Shown: in pieces, positions 7,809-14,517 of the stretch
How positions within the stretch are numbered: position 1 is the stretch's first letter
Layout: each line of letters starts with the position of its first letter
DNA from: Candidatus Avelusimicrobium faecicola
GTDB taxonomy: Bacteria; Elusimicrobiota; Elusimicrobia; Elusimicrobiales; Elusimicrobiaceae
DNA length: 21,422 nucleotides
Assembly: GCA_900540405.1 (NCBI GenBank)
Contig: UQFW01000026.1
Coordinates: 1-21,422 of the forward strand
Reading direction: 5' to 3'
Notes under the pieces: generated by a model
Databases searched by the model: none
What the model saw: only the letters and a program-made list of their open reading frames with translations
What the model was told of the DNA's origin: nothing
Translations under genes and position numbers: made by a program

Positions 7809-8336
7809 TTAATTCCAATCTTTGCGCAGTTTTTTAATGGCTTTTTTAAGTTCCGGTTTTAAGGCGGGGTCCACCAAATCAATAAACAGTTTGCCGTCTA
7901 AATGGTCCACCTCGTGCTGGAACGCCTTGGCTAACAGGCCGCGCCCGCGAATGGTTTGTTCTTGTCCGTTTTCGTCCAAGCAAGTAATAGTCACGTCCGT
8001 CGCGCGCACCACTTCCGCCCATAAACCGGGCAGAGAAAGGCAGCCTTCTTCTTCCAACTTACTGCCCTGTTTGGCAATAATCTGCGGGTTGATAATGACG
8101 TAGCGTTTGTAGGCGTTTTCGTCTTTTTTGGTAGGAGCGGGCAGTAAAATAACCGCCAAACGGTACGGCAGGCCGATTTGGTTGGCCGCCAAACCCACAC
8201 CGCGCACGGCCAGGCAGGTTTCTTCCATATCCTTTAACAGCATAGGCAACTGCGGGGCCAGTTGGTTGTAATCAACCGGTTTTAATTTTTGGCGCAAAAT
8301 ATCGTCGCCGTATTTTACAATTTTAAGTATGGCCAT
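7809..8336 (-). CDS. def: Peptide deformylase
   Basis: The enzyme removes the N-formyl group from nascent proteins at the ribosome, using a bound metal. All three family motifs are present: GVGLAANQ (residues 46-53), EEGCLSLPG with metal ligand Cys99, and QHEVDHLDG with ligands His141 and His145 and catalytic Glu142. The 175-residue length is normal. The basic C-terminal tail (KKAIKKLRKDWN) could be the helix that docks on the ribosome in other deformylases. It follows the PTS EIIA-like gene by 32 bases. No clear ribosome site precedes the ATG, but TATGAT lies 11 bases upstream, so it may also be read from its own near-leaderless transcript. Confidence 0.97.
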   Translation of the reverse strand: MAILKIVKYGDDILRQKLKPVDYNQLAPQLPMLLKDMEETCLAVRGVGLAANQIGLPYRLAVILLPAPTKKDENAYKRYVIINPQIIAKQGSKLEEEGCLSLPGLWAEVVRATDVTITCLDENGQEQTIRGRGLLAKAFQHEVDHLDGKLFIDLVDPALKPELKKAIKKLRKDWN

Positions 8337-8347
8337 ACTTCTATTTT

Positions 8348-8353
8348 ATCATA
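8348..8353 (-). promoter_or_regulatory. Possible -10 box close to the def start
   Basis: TATGAT on the minus strand ends 11 bases before the def ATG. There is no ribosome site between them and no good -35. It fits a leaderless or near-leaderless transcript. Confidence 0.4.
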
Positions 8354-8368
8354 TTGGGGAACGCCCGT

Positions 8369-8848
8369 TTAAGGCCGCGGCTTAAAATGCGCCAAAATAT
8401 CTTGCGGCATTTGAAGTTGGGCCAGTTCGTCCATAAATTCCGGCTTGAAAGTTTGGGCCAACGCGGCTAAAATTTGCAAATGCCGTTGGAAAAACTCCGG
8501 CTTGGACGGAGATAAAAACAAAAACATTACTTTAATGGCGTGGTGCGGATTAACCGGGTCTGGCAACGGGGTAGGAAATACCGCCAAAGCGGCCTTAAAA
8601 TCCGCAATTTCCTCTAGCCGCGCGTGCGGAATGGACAGGCCGGTATCCAGGGTGGTGCTGATGCCTTCTTCCCGGCGCAGGACTTCCCGCAAAACTTCCT
8701 CCGGGCCTAAGGCAGGCTCCGCTTGGCAAATCAGCTCCACCAACCGGCGGATGACCGCCTGTTTGGTCTGCCCCGGCGGCACAATGTATATTTGCGCGGG
8801 CGAAAGTAAGGCTCTTAAATCCAATGTATTTGTCTTTTTTGCTGGCAT
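8369..8848 (-). CDS. PTS EIIA domain protein (fructose/nitrogen type)
   Basis: The 159-residue product matches the EIIA type-2 fold shared by fructose-PTS EIIA and PtsN. Its core is REEGISTTLDTGLSIPHAR (residues 59-77), in which His75 is the predicted phosphorylation site. The following segment (HHAIKVMFLFLSP) resembles the central strands of the domain. No EIIB, EIIC, HPr or EI is encoded in the window, so a regulatory PtsN-like role is more likely than sugar uptake; this is inference. It lies upstream of def on the same strand, 32 bases apart. The start ATG at 8848 lacks a ribosome site, and a TAAAAT hexamer sits 9 bases upstream. The first 10 residues are variable and basic, so a later start cannot be excluded. 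Confidence 0.85.
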   Translation of the reverse strand: MPAKKTNTLDLRALLSPAQIYIVPPGQTKQAVIRRLVELICQAEPALGPEEVLREVLRREEGISTTLDTGLSIPHARLEEIADFKAALAVFPTPLPDPVNPHHAIKVMFLFLSPSKPEFFQRHLQILAALAQTFKPEFMDELAQLQMPQDILAHFKPRP

Positions 8849-8857
8849 ATTATTGAA

Positions 8858-8863
8858 ATTTTA
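8858..8863 (-). promoter_or_regulatory. Possible -10 box of the EIIA-def unit
   Basis: TAAAAT on the minus strand ends 9 bases before the ATG of the EIIA-like gene. No ribosome site is present in between, and no convincing -35 is seen. Confidence 0.4.
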
Positions 8864-8929
8864 TGCTACCAAATATCCCCCCGCATTGGCAAGCCGGGCA
8901 AAAAGCGTTTCCAGTATACCCCAAAAAGA

Positions 8930-8937
8930 TATAAAAT
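8930..8937 (+). promoter_or_regulatory. Possible -10 box of the TM0106-type gene
   Basis: TATAAAAT ends 9 bases before the ATG at 8947. TTTCCA 16 bases upstream is a weak -35 candidate. No ribosome site separates the box from the start. Confidence 0.4.
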
Positions 8938-8946
8938 AAAAATAAG

Positions 8947-10446
8947 ATGTTAGATACTTTATATAATACCCTATCCGCGGGGCGCACGCCCGGCAAGCAA
9001 GATTTTAACGCCTCCAAAATGTTTTCTTTATTGGAAGACCCTTTTGGAATTTGGTGCTTTTTCCACGCGCCTAAAGAAGAATCCGTCAACGAAATCAACC
9101 GTTACGAAAACTTAAAAGTCCGCACGGACCGCAACGCGCGCGACGCTTGGATTAAAGAAGAATTCCCGGATGTGGTATTTATCAGCGGAGAAACCGACGC
9201 GGAGCGTTTCAAAAACACCTTAAAAGCCATGCTGGAAGGCAAAAACGCTATTGCCAACGCCGTTTTGTGGAACTTGCCCGATAACGTATACGGCAGTATC
9301 AACCTGTTGGTAAAAGACGGCGGTGCTAAAAGCAAACTGGGGAATTTTTATTATCATATTTTTCAATTTAAGCGCGCCCATGACCTTAAAGAACATTACG
9401 CCCTGCAAGTAAGTTTATTAAACCGCATTTTGGGTTGTGTGCAGGGGTTCACGCCGTACAATACGCGCGTTTTTCTAAAAGATAAAACGGTGGATGTGGA
9501 CTACCGCGACCACGAAGAACGCCTGGGGCAAGAACTGGCGTTCTGGCGCTTAATCCGCGACGGAAAAGCCCGTCCGGAAGCCCACAAACCGCCCAAAGCG
9601 GCAAACTCCCCCTGGCGCGTATATGCCAACAAAACGGTGGCGGCCGAAAAAAACCTGCTGATGTTGCCGGCCCTCAGTGCGGAAATGCGCCAAGCCCTTA
9701 AAATAAACGGTATGTTCACGACCGACGACGTCGCCCATGCGGATTTGGATTTCCTAAAAACTTTTTTAGACGAGCCTTACGCCTCGGACGCTTATTATAA
9801 CTCGTTGGCGTACTTGCACAACAAGCCTGTTTTGCGCGAGGCCGGGCACTTTCCGCCCCCCCTTAAAAAGCGCAACTTGTATTTTGATTTTGAGGCCACG
9901 GAAACGTTCACCAAAAACAGCGTTTCGTTTGTTTACTTAATTGGTATTTGGGATAAAGAAGAAAACAAATACGTCAGTTTTGTAGCCAAAACGCCGGAAG
10001 AAGAAATCAAAATTTTTGAACAATTTTACGATTATGTAAAAGATTTTGAAAACACCGCCCTGTACCATTGGACGGAATACGAAGTGAAAAAAATGCGCAA
10101 TTTGGCCCACACCCACCCGCAAGATGCGGACAAGTTAAACGCCTTATGCCAAATCTGCTACGACTTAAAAGTAGCCGTCAATAAACAGTTTTATTTGCCG
10201 GCGCCCAGTTTTTCCTTAAAAGCGGCGGCCCCGGCGTTCGGTTTCCACTGGCGGCAGGACGATTGCGGCGCCATGGACAGCATGGTTTATTTTACCAACT
10301 GGCTGAAAACCGGCAACGACGATTTACTTAAAAAAGTGCTGATGTACAACGAAGACGATTGTGTGGCCATGTTGTATTTGGAAGACAAACTAAAAACAGC
10401 AGAAGTATTGGATTTTAAGCATGAAAAAAGAACTCCAAACGCTTAA
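8947..10446 (+). CDS. TM0106-family RecB-like nuclease / RNase H-fold exonuclease
   Basis: The 499-residue layout fits the TM0106/COG2251 family, which has an N-terminal PD-(D/E)XK-like half and a C-terminal DEDD exonuclease-like (YprB/RNase_H_2) half. In the C-terminal half I see LYFDFEAT with Asp314 and Glu316, YHWTEYEVKKM (373-383), SFSLKAAAP (421-429) and YNEDDCVAM (467-475). These match the conserved blocks of the family. In the N-terminal half, the segment around residues 115-165 (KLGNFYYHIFQFKRAHD, then LQVSLLNRIL) aligns with the family's nuclease core. However, the usual acidic residue before Lys is Gln140 (FQFK), so that half may be inactive. The substrate in the cell is not known. 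The start has no ribosome site and a -10-like box lies 9 bases upstream. Its 3' end overlaps the next gene by 26 bases. Confidence 0.82.
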   Translation: MLDTLYNTLSAGRTPGKQDFNASKMFSLLEDPFGIWCFFHAPKEESVNEINRYENLKVRTDRNARDAWIKEEFPDVVFISGETDAERFKNTLKAMLEGKNAIANAVLWNLPDNVYGSINLLVKDGGAKSKLGNFYYHIFQFKRAHDLKEHYALQVSLLNRILGCVQGFTPYNTRVFLKDKTVDVDYRDHEERLGQELAFWRLIRDGKARPEAHKPPKAANSPWRVYANKTVAAEKNLLMLPALSAEMRQALKINGMFTTDDVAHADLDFLKTFLDEPYASDAYYNSLAYLHNKPVLREAGHFPPPLKKRNLYFDFEATETFTKNSVSFVYLIGIWDKEENKYVSFVAKTPEEEIKIFEQFYDYVKDFENTALYHWTEYEVKKMRNLAHTHPQDADKLNALCQICYDLKVAVNKQFYLPAPSFSLKAAAPAFGFHWRQDDCGAMDSMVYFTNWLKTGNDDLLKKVLMYNEDDCVAMLYLEDKLKTAEVLDFKHEKRTPNA

Positions 10447-11191
10447 ACTGGCGTTAGAAACCGCCGGGCGCGCCGTACGGCGGCGCTTCGGCAAAGTGGG
10501 CTACCGCCTGAAAGGGGAAGCCAACTTGGTCACGGATGCGGACTTAGCCAGCCAAAAGGCCGTTATCGGCGTGATTAAAAAGGCGTTCCCGGAGCATGAT
10601 TTTTGGGGCGAAGAAAACGCCCGCAAAAAAACCGGCTCCCCTTATACCTGGGTGGTGGACCCCATTGACGGCACCACCAATTTTGCGCACACCTTCCCGC
10701 AGTGCAGTATTTCTATTGCGCTTTTTTATAAAAACCAGGTGGTAGCCGGCGGCGTGTATAACGCCATTACGGACGAAATGTTCCTGGCCGCCAAAGGCAA
10801 AGGGGCCACCTTAAACGGCAAAAAAATTCACGTTTCCAAAGTAAAAAAACTGCACGAGGCCCTGCTGGTGACGGGCTTTCCGTACAACCGCAAAGAAATT
10901 ATGCCGGAACTTTTGGCCCGCTTTGAACGCTTTTTATGCGCCTGCCACGACGTGCGCCGCCTGGGCTCCGCCGCGCTGGATTTATGTTGGGTGGCGGCCG
11001 GGCGTTTGGACGGCTACTGGGAGCAAAACCTAAACCCGTGGGACGTGGCCGCCGGAACGCTTATTTTAACCGAGGCAGGCGGCAAAGTGACCGATTTTTC
11101 CGGCAAGAAATACGCCAAAATGGAAGATTTCGGCCGCACGATAGCCGCCTCCAACGGGGCTATTCAAAAAGAGTTATTAAGCCATTTATAA
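10421..11191 (+). CDS. suhB: Inositol-monophosphatase family phosphatase (SuhB-like)
   Basis: This is a Mg-dependent phosphatase of the IMPase fold that typically hydrolyses myo-inositol 1-phosphate or related sugar phosphates. Motifs seen in the 256-residue product are GEEN (63-66), DPIDGTTNFAH (80-90, metal ligands Asp80 and Asp83) and NPWDVAAG (205-212, Asp208). All metal-binding residues are intact. It starts inside the 3' end of the TM0106-type gene with a 26-base overlap, so the two are surely co-transcribed. It ends before a strong terminator. The real substrate is open, since the fold also covers fructose-1,6-bisphosphatase and PAP phosphatase types. The gene symbol reflects the closest family pattern, not proven orthology. 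Confidence 0.9.
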   Translation: MKKELQTLKLALETAGRAVRRRFGKVGYRLKGEANLVTDADLASQKAVIGVIKKAFPEHDFWGEENARKKTGSPYTWVVDPIDGTTNFAHTFPQCSISIALFYKNQVVAGGVYNAITDEMFLAAKGKGATLNGKKIHVSKVKKLHEALLVTGFPYNRKEIMPELLARFERFLCACHDVRRLGSAALDLCWVAAGRLDGYWEQNLNPWDVAAGTLILTEAGGKVTDFSGKKYAKMEDFGRTIAASNGAIQKELLSHL

Positions 11192-11219
11192 GCGTAATCC
11201 GCTTTTTATTTACGCACAC

Positions 11220-11249
11220 TCCGCCCGCCGAAACCGGGCGGATTTTTTT
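11220..11249 (+). terminator. Rho-independent terminator after the phosphatase gene
   Basis: TCCGCCCG and CGGGCGGA arms (8 pairs, 7-base loop) are followed by seven T. The hairpin starts 29 bases after the stop codon. Confidence 0.88.
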
Positions 11250-11272
11250 ATTTCCCAACGCCCCGGAATGTG

Positions 11273-11281
11273 TGATATAAT
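11273..11281 (+). promoter_or_regulatory. Extended -10 promoter of the ACT protein gene
   Basis: TGA-TATAAT is a perfect -10 hexamer with a TGn extension. It lies just after the preceding terminator. The leader would be about 42 bases and contains AAAGGGG before the ATG at 11330. Confidence 0.7.
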
Positions 11282-11329
11282 TTATTGTTAGCTGATGTTT
11301 TTGCACACTTAGATAAAGGGGTTTACACC

Positions 11330-11740
11330 ATGGCTATTAAAGTAATAAAACAATACAGCGTATTTTTGATGAACGAACCGGGCGCACTTAAAAAATTTGC
11401 CGAACTTTTTGTGCAGGAAAAAGTAAACATTATTGCTATTTCGCAAGACGTCCGTTATGATGCCGCCGTTGTGCGTATTGCCGTAAAATATAACGAAGAA
11501 ATCAGCCACGCACTTACTAAAGCCGGGTTTACCAGTGTAAAGACGGACGCTATCTGCCTGGAAACCGAAGACCGCGAGGGCATTGCCCGCGATATTGGGG
11601 ACGTGCTGTTTAAGCAAGGCATTAACATTACCACCATTTACGGGGCCTCCACCGAAAAGGGAATGAGCCGTTGGATTGTGGTAGTCAGCGATATTACCAA
11701 AGCCCTCAATGCGTTGGAATCCAGCGGATTATTTAATTAA
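11330..11740 (+). CDS. Stand-alone tandem ACT-domain protein
   Basis: The 136-residue product consists of two ACT-like repeats. The first (residues 5-70) begins with the typical NEPGALKKFAELF helix entry followed by VNIIAISQD. The second (residues 72-136) contains DREGIARDIGDVLFKQGINITTIYG. ACT domains bind small ligands, mostly amino acids, and regulate metabolic enzymes. Here no catalytic domain is attached. The start is set by AAGGGG about 8 bases before ATG 11330; upstream in-frame codons overlap the promoter region. It is monocistronic, with its own extended -10 promoter and a terminator behind. Since the aspartate kinase in this window lacks its ACT pair, this protein could be a separate regulatory subunit. 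That is only an inference, and related tandem ACT proteins exist independently of kinases. Confidence 0.88.
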   Translation: MAIKVIKQYSVFLMNEPGALKKFAELFVQEKVNIIAISQDVRYDAAVVRIAVKYNEEISHALTKAGFTSVKTDAICLETEDREGIARDIGDVLFKQGINITTIYGASTEKGMSRWIVVVSDITKALNALESSGLFN

Positions 11741-11789
11741 ATTTTAACGCAGATTACTTAATTAATTTTTAGCCAGGATAGCCCAAAAA

Positions 11790-11816
11790 AGCCCCGCATT
11801 TTACGGGGCTTTTTCT
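11790..11816. terminator. Bidirectional terminator between convergent units
   Basis: AGCCCCG and CGGGGCT arms form 7 pairs around a 7-base loop, with an A run before and a T run after. It serves both the ACT gene and the minus-strand operon ending at 11830. Confidence 0.88.
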
Positions 11817-11829
11817 TTTATCAAATGAC

Positions 11830-12351
11830 TTAACGCAACCTCAACCGGGCCGCTTTCAGCTCTTGTTTCCACGCTTTGCGCGCCAGCTTGTGTTTGCGCT
11901 CCGCCGCGCCGGAAAGCAAATCTTCCACCTGTTGGGCCTTTATCTCCGGCCAGCGGGCTTCTTCCTGCGCCAACTTTTGGTTCCAGCGGTCCAAATTGGC
12001 CTGTTCCTCTGCCAGGCGCGCTTTCATGCCCGCCAGGCCCTTATCCATCCCCTCACTTACCACCGCGTACAACTGCGCTTTAACGGCCGGTTTTTCTTGG
12101 GCGGATGCCTTGCGGTATTTTTTGACTAATTTGCGGATTTGCTTGCGCCGCTTTTTGAACGCTTTTTTGGCTTGGCGGCGGCTTTCAAACACCGCCTGCG
12201 GGGCCGTTTGGGCCGGGGCTTGGGCCTTGGGGGCGCTGTCCGCCGGTAAACTGCACTCGGCCGGGGCGCCGCCGTCCGCCTCTTTTAATTCCTGGGCAAA
12301 CAGCGTGCCTGCAAAACCCAACAAAACCACCGCCAAAAAAGCGTTTTTCAT
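11830..12351 (-). CDS. Secreted, Lys/Arg-rich coiled-coil protein, unknown function
   Basis: I do not recognise the family. The 173-residue product begins with a clear signal peptide (MKNAF, then a hydrophobic core, with likely cleavage after LFA at about residue 19). A low-complexity Ala/Pro/Glu stretch (20-53) follows. Residues 55-173 are a very basic, helix-forming region with repeated KK, RK and KKR groups and heptad-like spacing. Mature export to the periplasm or beyond is inferred. TAGGAG 7 bases before the ATG overlaps the TAG stop of the ComB-QueC gene, only 10 bases upstream, so translation is probably coupled. It is the last gene of the rlmN operon and ends 14 bases before the bidirectional terminator. 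Confidence 0.78.
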   Translation of the reverse strand: MKNAFLAVVLLGFAGTLFAQELKEADGGAPAECSLPADSAPKAQAPAQTAPQAVFESRRQAKKAFKKRRKQIRKLVKKYRKASAQEKPAVKAQLYAVVSEGMDKGLAGMKARLAEEQANLDRWNQKLAQEEARWPEIKAQQVEDLLSGAAERKHKLARKAWKQELKAARLRLR

Positions 12352-12361
12352 AAAACCGCTC

Positions 12362-14083
12362 CTAATCTAAAGACGTATCATGCACGCCCGCTTCGGCAAA
12401 GCCTTTGGCGCGCAATTTGCAGGAATCACAATGCCCGCACGGTTTTTTGCCGCCGGCATAGCAACTCCACGTCAGTTCAAACGGTACTTTTAATTTGGCC
12501 CCCAAACGCACAATATCCGTTTTGGATAAATCCATCAGCGGGGCCAGAACTTCTATGCCTTCCCGCACGCCGCGTTTGGTCCCCCGGTTTAACGCCTCGC
12601 CCGCCGCCTTAAAAAAAGCAGGGGTGCAATCCGGGTAGCCGGAAAAATCCACCGCGTTGGGGCCGGCAATAATGGCATCGGCTTCCACCGCGTCCAACAG
12701 GGAGCCCGCAATAGACAAAAACATCAGGTTGCGGCCCGGCACATACGTTGACGGAATCCCCTCTTTCGGGATGTCCTCCAACGCCACATCCGGCAGTTTT
12801 TGGTTTTTATCCACCAAAGAACAGCAGGAAAGCCACGGCAAATTCAGCGTAATCAAATGGTGTTTAACGCCCAAATTGCGGGTAATCATCTGTGCGGCCA
12901 AAACCTCTCTGTCGTGGCGTTGCCCGTAAGAAACGGTCAAGGCTTCACATTCGTAGCCTTTATCCAACGCCCAATACAAACAGGTGGTAGAATCCAACCC
13001 GCCGGAAAAAAGCACAATGGCTTTTTTCTTGCGTCTGCCCGCAAGCGGAATTTTAGTAATATCCGCGGCCGGCTTGGAGGCAACCTCCCGCTCCGGCGCC
13101 ACGGTGTTTTGCTCGGCCGGGGCCTGGGGTTCCTGCAAAAGCTGGTCCACCGGGTCCAAAACCGGAGCCAGCGTTTCCCGGGTTTCTGCCGGGCGGAGCG
13201 GCCTTTCCGATTTTTGGAAGGTTTCCATTAATTCTTTTTCTTCTTCTTTTACGGTTTTCAAAAATCCGCTGAAAAAGCCCCTCAACTTACTGCTGCTCTT
13301 GGTAGAAGTAGCGGCGGAGTCTTCCTTCGGCGCCTGCGGCTGGTTGACCGCATCCAAAGACGGCATTACTACCGCATCTTCCGGGGAGGCCTCGGCGGCG
13401 TTCTGTTGCCCGTAGGCAAAACAGGCGGCATAGTCTTCGCCCTCTGCAAATTGGAAAGTAGGAATAATAGGTAGTCCGTTTACACGCAAAGCAATCGCCG
13501 CATCTTCCTTGGCGGTTTTGGGGCCGTGTTTGATAAACTCCACATACCGCAACGTATTTTTTACATCATTTACGGCCAGCTCGGCATTACCGAAGCCCTG
13601 TAAAAAATCTTTTAAGGCGCTGACACACAAAAAGTCTTCGGCATCATCTTTATTGGCAAACAACGCACTGGGCACCAAAAGCACATCCCGGCTGAGCCCC
13701 TTTAACAAAGCCGCCAATTCATAAAAGTTGCAAAACCCGCCCATAAAAATTTGGCTGGCTTGCCGCGCGCCGAACAGCGCCTTTGTGCCGGCGGTCGTCA
13801 CCACCAAAGCCGGGGTGCCGGCATCCGCCTTGGAAGCCGCATACGGGGAGTTGTCTTCATGGGCAAAGCCTTGCGGGAAGTCCAATTCGGAATAGACGGT
13901 AAACTGCGGGTTTTTCTCCTTAAACGCTACCGCTTTGGATACATCTTCAAATACCCGCACATCCCGCTTGCCGCGTTGCAACAGTTGGCAAATGGTGGTA
14001 GCACTGCGCAGTACATCCACTACCACAATGTTATCCGTCCAAACCTTACATTCTTCTTTGGTTTTAGCTATTAGTACGTTCAT
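12362..14083 (-). CDS. queC: Fusion of ComB-like (2-phosphosulfolactate phosphatase family) domain and QueC
   Basis: One uninterrupted frame encodes 573 residues with two enzymes. Residues 1-228 match the ComB family: VVDVLRSATTI (21-31), the DNSP block (77-80), LVVTTAGTKAL (93-103) and a LVPSALFANKDDAEDFLC block (136-153). ComB proteins hydrolyse 2-phosphosulfolactate in coenzyme M synthesis, but many bacterial members have no known role. Residues 229-350 form an acidic, Pro/Ala-rich linker with a short helix-like patch (265-290). Residues 352-573 are a full QueC, which makes 7-cyano-7-deazaguanine (preQ0) from carboxy-deazaguanine, ammonia and ATP. It has the PP-loop SGGLDST (360-366), YGQRH (386-390), PGRN (449-452), DFSGYPDC (479-486) and zinc Cys541, 549, 552 and 555. 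GGGGA lies 6 bases before the start. The gene overlaps the upstream lipoprotein gene by 20 bases. No other queuosine gene is in the window. The symbol refers to the C-terminal half. Confidence 0.9.
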   Translation of the reverse strand: MNVLIAKTKEECKVWTDNIVVVDVLRSATTICQLLQRGKRDVRVFEDVSKAVAFKEKNPQFTVYSELDFPQGFAHEDNSPYAASKADAGTPALVVTTAGTKALFGARQASQIFMGGFCNFYELAALLKGLSRDVLLVPSALFANKDDAEDFLCVSALKDFLQGFGNAELAVNDVKNTLRYVEFIKHGPKTAKEDAAIALRVNGLPIIPTFQFAEGEDYAACFAYGQQNAAEASPEDAVVMPSLDAVNQPQAPKEDSAATSTKSSSKLRGFFSGFLKTVKEEEKELMETFQKSERPLRPAETRETLAPVLDPVDQLLQEPQAPAEQNTVAPEREVASKPAADITKIPLAGRRKKKAIVLFSGGLDSTTCLYWALDKGYECEALTVSYGQRHDREVLAAQMITRNLGVKHHLITLNLPWLSCCSLVDKNQKLPDVALEDIPKEGIPSTYVPGRNLMFLSIAGSLLDAVEADAIIAGPNAVDFSGYPDCTPAFFKAAGEALNRGTKRGVREGIEVLAPLMDLSKTDIVRLGAKLKVPFELTWSCYAGGKKPCGHCDSCKLRAKGFAEAGVHDTSLD

Positions 14084-14504
14084 TCAAAATCCCCAATACT
14101 TCAAAATCTTCAATGGCTTTTTGGTCTTGCGGAGTTAAATTATCCACATATTTAATGGCGTAAATAATTAACGTCACTTTCGGTACGGAAGCACCGTCTT
14201 CCGCGCTGTTATACTGCCCCAAAAACATGGCATCCGCCCCTTTGGAAGCTACAAATTTTCTGCCCCGCTCTATGCCGCGGCGCAGGGAATCGCGGTCCGG
14301 GTCCACATTTTTAATGCGCAGTAAGCCCAAATTGCCGTACGGACGGGTGATTTGGTCCCGGCCGGAAACCACTTCCACTTTTTGGGTTTTATTCGCCGGG
14401 AAATCCGGCCCTATGGGTATCCAATCCATATTCACATGGTTATCCAGCGTAGCGCAACCGCACAACACCGCGGCAAGCGCACCTAAAAAAAGACTTTTTT
14501 TCAT
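14064..14504 (-). CDS. Putative lipoprotein, unknown function
   Basis: The 146-residue product starts with MKKSLFLGALAAVLCGC, a signal peptide ending in a lipobox (L-C-G-Cys17), so Cys17 should be lipidated by Lgt, which is encoded in this window. After cleavage the protein is small and soluble-looking, with a DRDSLRRGIERGRKFVASKGADAMF region followed by a predicted strand (VTLIIYAIKYV). I do not recognise a family. AAGGGG 7-8 bases upstream supports the start. It lies 13 bases after rlmN and its 3' end overlaps the ComB-QueC start by 20 bases. A functional link with either neighbour is not evident. Confidence 0.82.
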   Translation of the reverse strand: MKKSLFLGALAAVLCGCATLDNHVNMDWIPIGPDFPANKTQKVEVVSGRDQITRPYGNLGLLRIKNVDPDRDSLRRGIERGRKFVASKGADAMFLGQYNSAEDGASVPKVTLIIYAIKYVDNLTPQDQKAIEDFEVLGILNERTNS

Positions 14505-14517
14505 ACTATTTCCCCTT

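Noticed and set aside
12362..14083. Two separate genes (comB and queC) read as one by mistake
   Set aside because: The frame is unbroken across the linker and no strong ribosome site precedes an internal Met before the QueC domain. A read error remains possible and is listed as a refuting test.
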